Below are positions 42,620 through 55,567 of a stretch of 64,000 bases of DNA, piece after piece (the stretch's first letter is position 1; every line of letters begins with the position of its first letter). Origin of the DNA: Scedosporium boydii (lineage: Eukaryota; Ascomycota; Sordariomycetes; Microascales; Microascaceae); the NCBI GenBank assembly GCA_002221725.1, contig NJFT01000088.1, forward strand, positions 1-64,000, in the 5' to 3' direction. The translations under genes and the position numbers were made by a program. The notes under the pieces are model-generated. The model saw only the letters and a list, made by a program, of their open reading frames with translations, had not been told where the DNA came from and searched no databases.

Positions 42620-44813
42620 GGTGATGGATGTGGAAGAGGAGGCACAAGTTAGAGATTATGCTTGGTAGATGGCCGTCAACGCCACTTTCACTAAGTGGAA
42701 GGTACGACCCGAGTGACAGGGTGAATAGAGCACAGTAACTAAATTAAGAATCAAGATCCTAGTACGACCGGGAGATCGATCTTGGGGTCCAGTAACACGG
42801 TAATATGGTGATACAGGCAAAAACTATATGAGAATAAGAAAGATGAAAGAGAAAGAGGGGAGGAAGGGTGCAGGTATAAGGACTCCGGGGAACCTGCTAG
42901 ATCCAGAAGAGGAAGCGAAGTGTGTGCAAACATTCCACGCCACGGAAATCCTACGTTTGACTTACAAGGGATGCAGGTGGAGAAGAAAGCTAGGCGCCAA
43001 GGGACCCTGCGCAAGCAACCGCATCCCTTGGAGGACATGCAAACCTGCCCTTCATCGGCTTCGGCACAGGATAGTAGCTTCAAGATCAACCATCACATGA
43101 GTGGTTAAGTCTGTTGTGCTTCTTCATCCAATATTGAGGCGGAGTAAGCTCCATAACTACTCTTACAATGCGTTACGGAGGGGATGCAATCAGATACGGC
43201 GGTATACACAGCCCTTTCTTGGTACTTTTATCTAGATCCTATACGCTCCTACTACCCCGGGAGCCCGCACTCCACGCACAATTAGAAGGGCGGGTAACGG
43301 GCAGCCGGGGTTTTCCAAGTCGAAGAAAGCCTGGACCCGGTCTCGGGTGCCAAGCTGGAATGACTCCACGTGGAGGAATAGACGTTTGTCGTACAACAGT
43401 GGGGAAGATGCAGTCAAAGTCCCGGCTGAGTGGGAGATGGCATTGTAAGAAGAGAAGAGCAGCCCCGCGACCCAGCAAAGAGAGCGAGCCACAGGAAATA
43501 AAAACCTGGTTTGGAAAGGTCTCTATTTGAAGCATGAAGAACGGAACGACCCGGGGAGGTGAGAACTTTATCGATCCTCGACCCATTAGTTTATTCCCCT
43601 CACCGATGCCGGTCATATCTACCGTCCATACTCACCTGCAGTTAGTATCCAGCAGGTCAGAAAGTAGAGGAAAGCAGTCAAGGTGGGTGGTGGGGGAACT
43701 GCCGAGGGGTGACAGGTTGGTTTCCTCCCTGCTACGGAGAGAAGCATGCCCGCCGGATCACAGTCTGGCTGACTGCTTCATATGAGCGAGTTAACGCTTT
43801 CGTTTGGTCCTTTTACGACCGTGGGATGAGAGAGATACGGCACTGCCTTGCGTTGTCGTACATCTATGGTTGTGCTGCAGCTACCCAGATTTGACGGAGG
43901 AGAGCTCGATATCTCGCCATCATCCTCTATACTCACCGGAAAAATATTTCCGTGGATGTGTGTCCTAGGGAAGAGCACGCGAAGTGCTGCTCGATTCAAC
44001 CAAAGGGTCAAGCATTGCATCCGGAAATATCGAACCATGTCCGATGGTGAGAATGTTTACCGCCAAGTCGGAGATATCGTAAATCATCCAACCATGAGCC
44101 AGTCACATCAAGCTTAGGAGCTTCAATTGGGAGAAGAACGAACCCCGCTGTCGAATGCATCGTTGATCCGTTGAGAGCTGGGGTCGGGGTCCGAGTCCGG
44201 GGACTGGTCCCTTGTTGGCCTGGCTGAACTAAAGTAGATTGACCAGTTTTCGGAAACGCATTCAAATCGAATGTCTAGAACATTATCATGGCGAGAATCT
44301 CTATCTCTTCGTCCATGGAAGCATCAAAGGGAGAAAACAGTGCGGCTGACGAGCAGCTGACCGACGTTGCGCAATCATCATCGCCTTCTTCAAGTGCAAA
44401 TCTGTCGACATAACAAGCTTAACTTTGGCTTTTTTGGGGGGAAAAGGCCAATCCCAGGGCGCAGATGCAGCAGATTGGGTAGGATGAATTGAGTGCGGAG
44501 GAGGCATCCATCCGTTCTTTTTAGCTTCTTATCATGTCGGAAGCTTTTTTTCTTCTTGGGCTTCCCCACCATGCAAAATTAGCCAATAGCTGAACGTGGC
44601 AAACCACCACAGAATCAACCTCTTCAGACCTCACGTCTTGAATGGTGTCCCCCATCCAGGTAATTCCGACGGCCTGGGGCTTCCTGTTCCAATAATCTCC
44701 CGTACGACCATCACGGATTATCTCGCTAGCGCGAGCCGGCGTGCCACAGCGGAGAGCGGATATCGAGAAACGGCTTCCTTGGGCCCCGCAGCTGGTGGCT
44801 CACAACTGCCGTA
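42620..44813. other. Intergenic: promoters of BVMO (-) and HPM1 (+)
   Basis: About 2.2 kb between divergent genes. Short frames only; no repeat or motif stands out. Confidence 0.5.
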
Positions 44814-46065
44814 ATGTCCTTTTCGTTTTCATTTAGCGGCGACGACATAGAAGACCAAGATGACGGTGTTCAGCAGGTCGAGGTGCCGAAGGGAACCGGG
44901 AGCGTTGCGCCCATCGCTGCGCCGTCTTCAACTCAACGGCAGCAGACCAACAGTGCTTTCCCCGTAGAGGGGAAGCCACAGCTGCAGCCCACGCGCCAGA
45001 GTATGGACTCGATGTTAAGCTTACTGCCTTCCAAGATCGCGTATGATCTATTAAGTGTTACATTGGGTGATGGGCGAATCATAAGCCTACCCCGCCGAGA
45101 GCTCTGGGACGTCCGCGTTCAACTCATGGCGGAGGACGATGGGAGCGGGTCGACTACCGAGGGTCTCGGTAGCCATGATGTGAAGACGGGAGTCTACGAA
45201 GGTGGCTTTAAGAGCTGGGAAAGCAGCGTCGATCTCGTCAAGGTGCTCGCTAGCCTAGACTATGGCCGACATAGTGGCAGCACCCAGCCGCTCCATTTAA
45301 TCGAGGTGCGTTGAAGCCGGAATGCCCTACGGCTCAACTCCGATCCCTTACGATTTTCTAGAGAATCGAACTTAAGAGCTAACGTCACCTTTACTCCCGT
45401 AGCTCGGCTGTGGCACCGCGTTACCCTCGCTCGCCCTGTTCCAGCAAGTCATGTCGGAAAGGAAATCTGCGGCCGAGCCCGGAACGGCCCCTCCCCCGGC
45501 GCTGCTCATGACGGTGGCCGACTACAACCCATCAGTCCTGCAGCTCGTCACTCTGCCCAATTTCATCCTCACCTGGGCGCTGCTGTTCAAAGACACCGAA
45601 CCGGCTCTCAAAGACGCCTTCGAATTAGAGGATGAGCTTGAGCTGACCGACGAATTGAAGCAAGCCTTTTCCCGCTCCTTAGCAGCAGCCAACGTCACCC
45701 TGTCCTGGATCTCCGGGGGTTGGTCCCACGAGTTTGTGGAGATCCTCTATGCCGCTGCGGAAGAAAGGGGTCTGCCTACATCGCTCACCACCTTGGTCCT
45801 GGGCGCCGAAACGATATACTCGCCCTTCGCGCTCCGGGCTTTCTACGAGACGCTTGTGGAGATCCTACAGCGGGAGCACCGAGAAAGGCCAGGATCTGAC
45901 TCCCAAGTCTTGGTCGGCGCAAAGCGTCACTATTTTGGTGTTGGCGGATCCCTAGATGACTTTGTCGAATTGGCTAGAGGCGGCGGGTTTGTGGTTGAGC
46001 AGTTAGCCGAGGAGACGGATCGTGTCAGGAGAGGCGTGGTTCAGTGTAGGCTAGCCGCGCCGTAA
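44814..46065 (+). CDS. HPM1: Protein-histidine N-methyltransferase HPM1 (METTL18 family)
   Basis: A 384-aa seven-beta-strand methyltransferase. In yeast, Hpm1 methylates a histidine of ribosomal protein Rpl3 and supports 60S biogenesis. Exons are 44814-45305 and 45403-46065, with a 97-nt intron falling exactly inside the SAM-binding motif: E before it, L-G-C-G-T-A-L-P-S after it. Other signatures: G-V-Y-E-G-G-F-K-S-W-E-S-S-V-D-L (pre-motif, diagnostic for Hpm1/METTL18), V-A-D-Y-N-P-S-V-L (motif II), S-G-G-W-S-H-E-F, and G-A-E-T-I-Y-S-P (motif IV). Residues 1-60 are acidic and low complexity, starting M-S-F-S-F-S-F-S-G. Length is close to yeast Hpm1. Nucleus or cytosol is expected, no membrane segment. 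Confidence 0.93.
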
Positions 46066-49000
46066 GAAAAATGAGAAAAAGACAAATTAAAAGAAAAAAG
46101 AGCAAGATTGGCGAGATATGTTGCTAAACGGGGCCGTCTAGCCCTACTTCCGGACGATCTTCTTCGGTTCCTAGACCTCGGAGGAGTTCCAGGCGACCGG
46201 CTGATGAGAAGGGAGAGGTTATAAAAGCCCTCTGATAAGCCCGCCTCTGGCTTCTCCTAATCAGCGAGCGGAAAGGAAACCAACTTTGACAGGGATCCTA
46301 ATTTAGGCGCTGCAGCAGAATTGGGCATTGAATCCGGGAAACTTTCTAGAAAATCAAGCTCTAGATCCTGCATCCTGTATGGCCAAACCCGATTGATCTC
46401 GCAGGGTGTGTTTCGAATTTCTTTTCCGCCATGTTGTGCATATCAAACACTCTATGCCTTGGTTTGCCAAGATTGTCTCTGTAAAGGAAGAATCCATCGT
46501 TCGTTTCTTGCCCCCTCCCTTACGCGTCTTGTTTCCCCCCACGCTGGCTGTGAGAGATGTACTACGCAACACGGAACAGCCGGTTTTTCAGGCTTGTCGC
46601 AGATGGCGATGACTCCGTTCATGATGGAAGTAGCAACAAATCGAGGGATTGCTTGATCATGGATACAGCTGGCTGCACCTGGTAACCATAACGAGAAATT
46701 GATCTAAGTCACATGCATGCATGCACAAGGGGTCTGTTTTGTCCATTTCAAAAGAGGAAATTATGATTATGAAGCCGTGGAATCTGTTTCGGTTCGCATC
46801 TAGGCTTCCAGGAAGCTGCATATGAGTGAGTGACGCCTCTTTTGGAATGGTGCATTGATGTGGGTGGCGATTCGTCTCTGCGAGGAAGTTCTTTCCTAGT
46901 CTACTCTTCCATGATTATTTCCTGCTTCGTCCGTGTTCTCCATGTGTCATGGATCATGGAGACTGCGATATTGCCGGGCTGCCGGACTCCACGAGAGACA
47001 TGCAATGATGCAAGCGTGAGATTAAACTTTTTTGCCTTCCTCGTACTTGGCACTGCCACCACTCTGGTCCGGTCGGGAAGTGAGCACTAATTAGGACCTG
47101 GAGGGACAGGAGGACGCTATTCCTTCGTAAACAGGTGAACCTTTTTGGGGGAATGTCAATGCTGGCTGTCACGGCAAGGAGAGCCGTAGTGCAATCCATG
47201 CGCTAACAATGGACAGAAATGCCTCGACGCCACAGGACTAGTGTACGACGGTGGGAGATGTGATCGATTGGCTAGCAGAGAAAGGCAAGAGCTTCAGCCC
47301 AGGCGATTCTTTCCACCCTGGCGCCAGGTGGGCCGCTCTGGAGAGCGCGGTCAGTTCACCGGGGCCTGAATGGGAAGAAGTCGCTCGACGAAACACAGGT
47401 CGATAAATGACCGGAGAGCCAGGAGGAGATGACGATTCAATTAGCGAAGGCGCCACAACTGCATGTGAATACAGCATGGTCCCTGCGTACCCTGTGCTAT
47501 CCACCTTTCCTCCTGCTGGGGCCAAGGAATGCTGTACTTGGTATGTACAACAGGAAGCGTGGAGTGGGCAAGATCTCGATACTCCGGGCTCCAATGATGA
47601 AATTGAATATTAGTGGGTCGCATTGCCGGGAGCCACTACGGACAAGATCGTCCCCTCAAGAATCACTGATCGCCGAAAGTTCCCATCGAGATGTCAATAA
47701 CCCCTCAATAATCTGCATGTCCGTGAACTCAGAAACGAATCGTCGCTCTGACCGGACAAGCAAGTACCACCAGAGAAGGAAGACAGGTCACTGCCGTTGA
47801 GAGGCACCGGCGCTTCGCTCAAAATTGACCAGACGTCGTGTGTTGGTTACTCAGGTCGGGAAACACATCCCTCCTTCCCGCAACACAGTGTTCATGATCC
47901 TGTGGACCGCACCTGCAATCTAGTTTGGTCCAGAAGCATTCGATTATATGTGCAAGAGCATCTGGATGAAAGCACGTCTGGGAACACGAAACGAGATAGA
48001 GGGGTTGAGGCCGGAATGGGTGTAGGACGAGCTGTGTTGGCTGGATGAAGAGCTGGAGTGCATCAACAAACTGGCCTGTCACTGGACGGGAGTCACCACA
48101 CCAAGCCGATTTGTGCGTCGCTATTGCGACGTTGTCTCCCCAACACGAACAACGACGTCAGCACTACTTTATAGACTTTGGCAAAGTTCTCACTCGAGCT
48201 GATCGCCTCTGCCGAATGGATGACAAGTCTCTTTCCCTTTACGTTGTAAACAAGCTCTTGATCGTTGGAAAATGGAGGGCTTTCCCTCGTACGAAAGTAC
48301 ACATACTATGAGTGCATTCGAGAGAAACTGCCCCCAGCGCCGTCCATTAGAGTTCGGGCTGTATCTCACAAGAGATCAATGATAGGATAGCACCTCTCCC
48401 TCTGTAGAGACCGCGGGAAATGCTCCACCCAGGAAATCAGATGGCATCAATCAATGAATCCACTCCGACTCCGACGTCGTGTATTGATGTACATTGCACA
48501 GGTACACTCCACTAATTGCAACATGCGGAATCAGGAAAGCACAATTGCAAGATTTTGTACAAAGTGGGTCCTGTATTGTACTTTGGCAGGGAATCTACTG
48601 CGGGGAGTACTCTAAGGTACCACTGGCGATGGGTCGAGTTCGATTAATTTCCCCTGTTCAATCCCCCCAGTGGCCTAGCGCAGGAACAAGCCTTGCTCAG
48701 GGACGTAGCGTCTAGTACATGTACCACTAGTGTGTTAGAAAGAGCAAATATTTCATGGGGCACTCGGTGTTACACCATGACCGATACAGTCGAGATACAA
48801 GTCGAGTCCCTGACTTCCCTGAACTGTGTCCCGCGTGCCGTAGCAACACGCGTTCAATTGTAGCCCATCTTGTCCTTCGTGGTTTGCATCATGGTTGCTC
48901 TGGTGCATGGCGATGAAGAGTATTAGAAGGTACCTCGCAACTTCCGTCTCTCCCCTGTGCTGCGGTTGCCCTGTTCCAGCTGTGGTCTGTGGCGTACTTC

Positions 49001-49616
49001 GTACCTCGTTCTCCGTAGCGTACTTCGACATCGACCTGCCCATCGTCAAGACTAACACCCCCAGACTCGCTCTTTCCTTCCAAGCACAACTCGCCTCCAT
49101 TAATGTACCTTCCCTTCCCTGCAACCCCCTGGACTCCTATTCTCCATCGTTCCTGCTATACCGAAGGGGAAATTAATAGACCTCCACGCCCGTCTCGTTT
49201 CCTATTTTTTTTTCTACTTCCTCTTCTTCTCCCTCCTCGAAATCCATCAACTGTAACCATTCTTTTCCCACATTTTCTTTCGACACATTCTCTCTTCAGG
49301 AATTCTTTTCGACTTTACTCTTGAGCATTGCCTCTAATAATAATCTGTATATCACCGTGAGTTTCACCCTCACCCTCTGCCTTCGTTTCCTCTCCCCAAA
49401 GCAGCAAACTCTTCTGCTCCCAATTCCCTCTGCCGTGCCCCAGTGTCACAACGGAGTGTGTTCAACCGGCTGCGTGACATTTCAGGTCTCAGGTTTCTAG
49501 ATCTGTACAACCAATTGCCAAGAACATTCAAATACTGACAATCCCCCCCTTCGCTGGTCCAGGTCTCGTCTTTAGAGCATTCAACAAATCCACATTCATC
49601 ACCCAACACCATCAAA
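46066..49616. other. Gene-poor stretch, no gene seen
   Basis: About 3.5 kb, presumably including the promoter of the GPI protein. One TACTTCGTA (48995-49003) with a second partial copy at 49021. The last 450 bp (49190-49616) are pyrimidine-rich and likely hold promoter and 5' UTR of the next gene. No gene is supported inside. Confidence 0.5.
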
Positions 49617-50369
49617 ATGAAGTCTTTCGGCACCATCCTCCTCGCTGCCCTTGCGGCTGTCGCCAACGCTGTCGAGTTCACCAACAGCGCTTACGATGTC
49701 GAGCCCGGCAAGCCATTCGAGCTTACTTGGTCCGGTGCTACCGGCTCAGTCACCATTCTCTTGAAGAACGGTCCCAGCAGCAACCTCCAGACCGTCGATA
49801 CCCTCGTCTGTAAGTGATGATGCCCATTGACTAGAAATGGTGGATGCAAGAGGCCATTTGCTAACAAGAATTTTTCCATAGCTGGTGCTACCGGCGGCTC
49901 GACTGAGGTCATCATTGACCCCAAGAAGTACCCCTCCGGCACCTACGCCTTCGAGATTATTGACTCGGGTAGCCCCGGAGCGTCCAACTACAGCCCTCAG
50001 TTCAACATCGTTGGCAGTGGTACCCTTTCTGCGACGGCCACTGCCACTGGTGCGAGCTCCCAACCTGCCTCCAGCACTCCTGCCAGTACTACCGCCTCTG
50101 CCTCTCCCAGTGCTTCTAGCTCTGAGAAGAGCGAGTCCGCCACCCGCACTTCCTCGTCCCGTATGTATTATTATTATTTACATGTTCAACCTGCTTTACT
50201 CGCCTTGTAACTTGATGCTAACCCTCTCTTTCACCCTGTAGGTACTAGCCAGTCCTCGGCTGCCGACGAGAAGCCCACCTCCGTTCCCGATACCGGCGCT
50301 GGTGGTCGCCTCACCTCTTCTTTCGCGCTCGTCCTTGTCACTGTTGCCGCTATGTTCTACTTGAACTAG
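49617..50369 (+). CDS. GPI-anchored Ser/Thr-rich cell-surface protein, Kre9/Knh1-type N-terminal domain
   Basis: A 199-aa secreted protein. Exons are 49617-49809, 49882-50160 and 50242-50369, with introns of 72 and 81 nt in phase. Residues 1-18 are a signal peptide (M-K-S-F-G-T-I-L-L-A-A-L-A-A-V-A-N-A). Residues about 19-110 form the Ig-like Kre9/Knh1 N-terminal domain: V-E-F-T-N-S-A-Y-D-V-E-P-G-K-P-F-E-L-T-W-S and Y-P-S-G-T-Y-A-F-E-I. Residues about 115-160 are a Ser/Thr/Ala/Pro-rich stalk for O-mannosylation, followed by a likely GPI attachment zone D-T-G-A-G-G and a hydrophobic tail ending F-Y-L-N. Proteins of this type sit in plasma membrane or cell wall; the precise role is unknown. Short length and architecture are typical of the family. 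Confidence 0.92.
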
Positions 50370-51706
50370 AGGCATTTCCGAGAGTGGTGCGGAGGTTATG
50401 AAAGCGACTTGCGGATGGATGGATGGGGAATGCAGTTCTGTGATTTCTTTTGCGCAGGCGTCTAGAGGGTTGAGGATACCGTATATTAATAATGGATGGT
50501 ACATATAGCCATGGACCGGATCGTCATGGCTCATGGAAAAAACGGAATTACAGCGGTCTCTTTTTTCTTCTTTCGATTTGAATTTTTTTTTCTTCTTCTC
50601 TGGTCGTGTTGTGCAGTACGTTAGGGAATGGGTTGCATGTGTATAAACAGTTGATACAGCAGACCAATACCACACATCGAATCCGAGACGTTCCCGTCCG
50701 TAAACCTCTCATCGGATCTGAAGGAGATGTAGGTCGCAACTTGGAATTGCAGAGCCGTCGAAAGCGGTGGGTCTTCGGGTTTCACTAACGAGTCTTGAGT
50801 GAGCCAACGAGAGCTCTGACAATCGGCTTCCTGCAGAAGCAAACAATTGATGGATGTAGTGCTCCCGGTCGGCGGCAGGGGAACGGGGTTGCTTGCTGGG
50901 CTCCGTCAATATGCAGGGTTCGCTTCTCACCGGTTGCTAACTTACTCGTGCAGCAACTAGGCCCGTAGGATGCATGGCAGCGGATGTTTGGGAGCGGTTC
51001 GGCTGTCGAGGTTTGTCTCTGCCTCTACAAACATCGACTGTAGAAGACCGGACGAATTCTCCACAAGGCATTGTGGTTCGAGTCTTGTCTGCTCGAATGG
51101 TGCATCGTACATCCATAACAAACGACAAAAGGGATGATGTACAAATATGTAAAACTATGCAGCACAGAGGGCATTTGATACTAACACTTCACGAGGGAGA
51201 GGGGCTAGGCTCACACAAAGCCGAGACGGGGTTGGAAACATGAAAGAGATATAACCTCTTTCGATTATATTGATATCCTATTCTTATTCTTTTTGCCCTT
51301 TCGATATTCCTCTCCCCTTCCACATTTTCCCTGCTTCTTTGGTTTTCTTTTTAGTTTCTTCCTCCTTTCCTTTTGATGATTGTGATGCGACTGATTTAAG
51401 CAAAAAGCCATGAACTCCAGGTGGATGCAAGAGAAGATGGCGACATGTGGGTGACCACGGGCTGGGGGATAGGGATGAGAAGGGCCAGTGATGGCAAAGT
51501 AAGTATATAATGGTGAAGGGAAAAGGAAAAAAAAAGGAAAGCCACACTACCCAGATTTTCATTAGATGGATGTAATGATATGACAGGGAGAGAAAGGAAA
51601 CAGAGTTGCCAACGAGAGGGAGCCAATAGATCTAACCCAAAAACCATACAGAGAAGAAAATCGCTAGAAAAACAAAATCACAAACGCGGCCAGCCTGGGG
51701 AGGGGA
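50370..51706. other. Intergenic, no gene seen (convergent 3' ends)
   Basis: About 1.3 kb between convergent genes. T-rich stretches near 50560-50600 and A/G-rich sequence near 51500-51680 may act in termination of the two neighbours. No coding frame supported. Confidence 0.5.
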
Positions 51707-53046
51707 CTACAGATGGGGCTGGGGGCCCTTGTCCTCGCAGACGATGGCGACGAGCACACAAATGTCGTCGACCTTGCCGCCGTCCCAGCGCTCATGGGGA
51801 TACGCCTCCCTAACGGACTTGGAGAAAGGCGACTCGGACTTCTTGTCCAAGCTAGCAGACTTCGCCGCGGCGGTGATAGACGCAGCGAGGGTGTTTTGAA
51901 GCGTTCGCGGCTGCTGTTGCGCTCCTCCCGATGGGGTATCATTGACCTCGTCTTGGTTCTGTTCGATATACTTGGCGAGGTCGGGAGCGGCGCGGATGGA
52001 TCCAAACTCGGTCATCTGCCAGGCGCCGGAGCTCGTCATAATCCGGCTCGCGATGTGCAGGACATCCTGGTTGAAGAGGTTATCCCAGAGACCGTCGGTG
52101 CCGAAGATGACGACGTCGCCGTGCTGGAGGCACTTGTGTGTGACGTCTGCGTCGCGGGGCATATCACTGAACCCGCGACCGCCGAACATGGCCATGCGCG
52201 AAAGCATGATGGGCGGAATCGCCGAGAGCTGAAAGGGCGTGTTGAAATTGTGCGTCTGAGGGCGAGAGTAGGCGTGCACGCCGTTGAGTCGGAGGATCAA
52301 GTATCCCGAATCGCCGAGATTCGCCACGTCCAGACACCCATCGGGAGACGCGATAGCGACACAGGCCGTGCTCCCTCCCGCGGAGATGCTCCGATCATGA
52401 AGCACGTCGCTATACCCCTTCTCCATTAACCTCCGCGCCGTGAGTAGTTCCCTCGGCTGCTCCGGGTCTGTATCGTGATAATACGCCTGCGCAGCCATAT
52501 AGTCGCAAAACGCGTGCGAGAAATCCGCAGGATCGACGTTCGAATCGACCCATCCGCCCACGCCGTCCGTCACGCCGAGGGCCACGGCGCCCGTGTCGCC
52601 GATTCTGCTGACGAAGAAGGCATCGTGGCCGCTGTCCGGGCGCGACTTTTTGGATTTCTTGGTGCGCTGGATGCGGTGGTAAGGGTTGAACTGGTAGGTG
52701 TGGGTCGCGGGGTCGAACTTGTGGTTCTTGGCTATGAAAGAGGCCGCGATGCCGTAGTTGTATCGGGGTTCGATGGGTCGGGAGGAGAGGTATCGAGTGC
52801 AGCCGCTGATGTGGGTGTGTGGGGGAAGGGGCATATCGCAGCTAACGCTTGTTCGGATGTGCGTCGACAACGAGCCTAGAGTTGGTCGAAACGTGTTAGA
52901 ATGGAGTAAGAGGTAAAGAAGGCTTCTGGCGCGTAATGTAGATCTCCAAGAGAAAGGGATTTCGCGTCGCCTTGAGGGGTCGCATGCATACCTTGGCCAG
53001 GTTGACGATAGCACGCTCTCGCTATCCGGGACGCAAATGTGGCCAT
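51707..53046 (-). CDS. PTC7: Mitochondrial PP2C-type protein phosphatase (Ptc7 family)
   Basis: A 407-aa PPM/PP2C phosphatase. Yeast Ptc7 acts in mitochondria and dephosphorylates Coq7 in coenzyme Q synthesis. Exon 1 is 53046-52992 and exon 2 is 52875-51707, with a 116-nt intron. The spliced N-terminus M-A-T-F-A-S-R-I-A-R-A-C-Y-R-Q is an amphipathic, Arg-rich presequence without acidic residues. Catalytic motifs: G-H-D-A-F-F, G-V-T-D-G-V-G-G-W (metal Asp), A-N-L-G-D-S-G-Y, G-T-D-G-L-W-D-N (metal Asp) and D-D-I-C-V-L-V-A. An alternative unspliced frame remains open upstream to 53104 but contains no ATG before M-P-L-P at 52834, so the spliced start is preferred. It is divergent from SDH2. Confidence 0.92.
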
Positions 53047-54534
53047 AGCCACACCAACAAGATATCGGGAGACGCGCCGTAATCACGAAGGGAAAGGGAA
53101 TCAAACGCTAGATATTATCAGGTCCCAAGGTCGCTAATGTATTGTTTCGCGGAGATGCGAGTCGTATCGGAGATGCGCGGCGGGGAGGGAGAGAAGAAGT
53201 TGATAGTAATCAGAGCTCTCCGCGGAGTTTGCTCGGTGACCAGTGATAAGAGGGGAAGCTCTGAGGCCCTCGATTTAGTCCACCTCTTTAATTTTTTTTT
53301 TCCTGCTCTTTTTTTGTTTTTCTGCCCACTCCTCAACAATTAGAATCCTGTTCGCAGGCCGGTCCAGCACTAGCGGCACTCTTGTGAAGAACCAATCTCG
53401 AGGAAAATTCGATGCAAGGGACCACGATTGGAACAATTGATTCGTTCAAGGGTCCATTGGAGCTCCAATTACCTAATGTTTATTTGGCACATGATATTGT
53501 GCAACTTTGGTCGTTCACAAGGGAAATTGGAACATGCAAAAATCGACATCAAAATTGGACAGATCATCGTCGTCATTTCCGCCAGCTGGCAGGTATTCTG
53601 CCACATGCTGCCAGCCGGTTCGGTCCCAACCGATCCGGAGCCGCGAAATCGGGAACGACCGGGTCTTTGAGGACATGAAGCTGTCTTGGTGGACCATTTG
53701 CCTTCTCTCTTTACCGTCCAAATCGTAGGGGGGGCATTCCCAGATCCACCCTGGTATTTATTAACTCGTCTTGGGTCGTGGGTGTTCTTCTTGGGTCACT
53801 TCGACGACCCCACATCACTGGAACAAAGCCTCGGCTCTCTCGCTCGAAAGGTTCCGATATCTCCTAGGAGTACGGCAGTTTGTGCTAACAATACCTCGAT
53901 TTGTACTTCAATGCTTAGATTTTACGCATATAATACGGTTTTATAGCCATTGGCCACTACCTCCCAGAAATAAGACTAGAACTGTGTACTTTTCCACTTC
54001 GTAGAGCCCATTGATTCAAGACTGGACAATGGATGATGACATCGCAGCAAACTTTTAGGGCGAACGGCGCACGAAGAACAGCCGGAGGTACGAAGTACAT
54101 TTGCCAAGTAATAGCACATGTCTCTTCTCGAGGTCCGTGTCTCCGTCTGGACGCACTTGGATTCGAGGCTCTGGACTGACTAAGCAAACCACGCACGGGA
54201 TCATTGACAATAAGTCAAAGTTGATTGGTCGTGGATTTGGTGCTATAACCGAGGTGGAGGATAAACCCGTCTCCAAATGTCATGAAGCATCGGAAGGAAC
54301 GTCAACCTTGAAATTCCCCAGCGTCCAATTCTCACCAGGTTCTGGAGATCTCTTTTTGCTAAGCAGCTCCTCAACCCCCCCTCGCCCACCACCACCCAGG
54401 CTTTATTGGCGATTCTAAAGCCCTCAATTGCTCTTGTTGCTACCCAAGGGTCAATATTCCGATCCTTTAGGGACTTTCTTTCGCAGCAATTGCTCTCTCC
54501 CCCCCTCTCGTTCTAATCGCCCACACACACAAAA
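53047..54534. promoter_or_regulatory. Region between PTC7 (-) and SDH2 (+) with CCAAT boxes
   Basis: About 1.5 kb of divergent promoter space. CCAAT pentamers at 54224-54228 (minus) and 54325-54329 (plus) lie roughly 310 and 210 bp upstream of the SDH2 start; CCAAT/Hap complexes control respiratory genes in fungi, so they are reasonable candidates. One TACTTCGTA copy (54089-54097, minus) and an ACTTCGTA at 53996 are present. A T-rich run at 53290-53340 lies behind the PTC7 start. No gene seen. Confidence 0.45.
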
Positions 54535-55567
54535 ATGGCCGCTCTCCGCTCTACCACCTCTAGGGTGCTCGGCGCCCAGCTCTCTGGTGCTGCCTTCCGA
54601 CCCGCGGCGTCCATGTTTGCTAGGACCATGGCGACCGTCAGCGAACCCCCCAAGGCTGAGAAGCCCAAGAACATGAGGACCTTCCAGGTCTACCGCTGGG
54701 ACCCTAACAACGCCACCGAGAAGGCGCGTCTCCAGAACTACGAGCTTGACCTCAACGAGACGGGAGAGATGGTGCTCGACGCCCTCATCAAGATCAAGGA
54801 TGAGCAGGATTCCTCGCTCGTCTTCAGGAGGAGTTGCCGTGAGGGCATTTGCGGAAGCTGTGCCATGAACATTAACGGCCAGAACCATCTCGCGTGCCTT
54901 TGTAAGCCTCAGCCTATAAACCCATTGGCCCACGGAATGGCCTGTTTCTCGCTTCAGACTTAAAGAAACCAAGAGCTAACATGGGTTTGAAAGGCCGTAT
55001 CCCCGATGATGGCAAGGATGTCAAGATCTACCCTCTCCCTCACACCTACGTCATTCGTGACCTCGTCCCCGATCTCACCCACTTCTATGCTCAGCTCAAG
55101 TCCATCAAGCCTACTCTCCTCCGCACTACTCCCTCTCCTGATGTAAGTTGGGATCTCCCTCCAGCACAGCACCTAGGCGGGGTTCCCCCCAGCTCGCGTG
55201 CCCCCCTAAAATCAAAGTCACTTTGTACTAAACCCCGCACCTATAGGGCAAGGAATACCGTCAATCGATAGAAGAACGCGCGCGCCTCGACGGTCTCGAC
55301 GAGTGCGTCCTCTGCGCCTGCTGCTCGACCTCGTGCCCCTCGTACTGGTGGAACTCGGAGGAGTACCTCGGCCCCGCCATCCTCCTCCAGTCTTACCGCT
55401 GGCTCGCCGACTCCCGAGACGAGAAGACGGCCGAGAGGAGACAGAACCTCAACGACAACATGGCCCTCTACAGGTGCCACACCATTCTTAACTGCACTCG
55501 TGCCTGCCCCAAGGGTCTTAACCCCGGTCTTGCCATCGCCAAGATAAAGAAGGAGCTGTCCCTCTAA
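54535..55567 (+). CDS. SDH2: Succinate dehydrogenase iron-sulfur subunit (complex II)
   Basis: A 278-aa electron-transfer subunit of respiratory complex II, in the inner mitochondrial membrane with Sdh1, Sdh3 and Sdh4. Exons are 54535-54901, 54994-55142 and 55247-55567, with introns of 92 and 104 nt in phase. Residues 1 to about 32 are a presequence rich in Ala, Ser and Arg ([13 protein letters not shown]). The plant-type ferredoxin domain carries [10 protein letters not shown] with the distal Cys in H-L-A-C for the [2Fe-2S] cluster. The C-terminal domain has [12 protein letters not shown] for [4Fe-4S] and [15 protein letters not shown] for [3Fe-4S]. The W near S-Y-W-W-N is in the quinone-site region. 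All cluster cysteines are present. Length is normal. Confidence 0.97.

Noticed and set aside
51713..52429. 238-codon plus-strand frame
   Set aside because: Antisense shadow of the PTC7 phosphatase coding sequence.
53047..53104. N-terminal extension of PTC7 to 53104
   Set aside because: The upstream frame has no ATG; the spliced 18-codon presequence exon at 53046-52992 is a better start.
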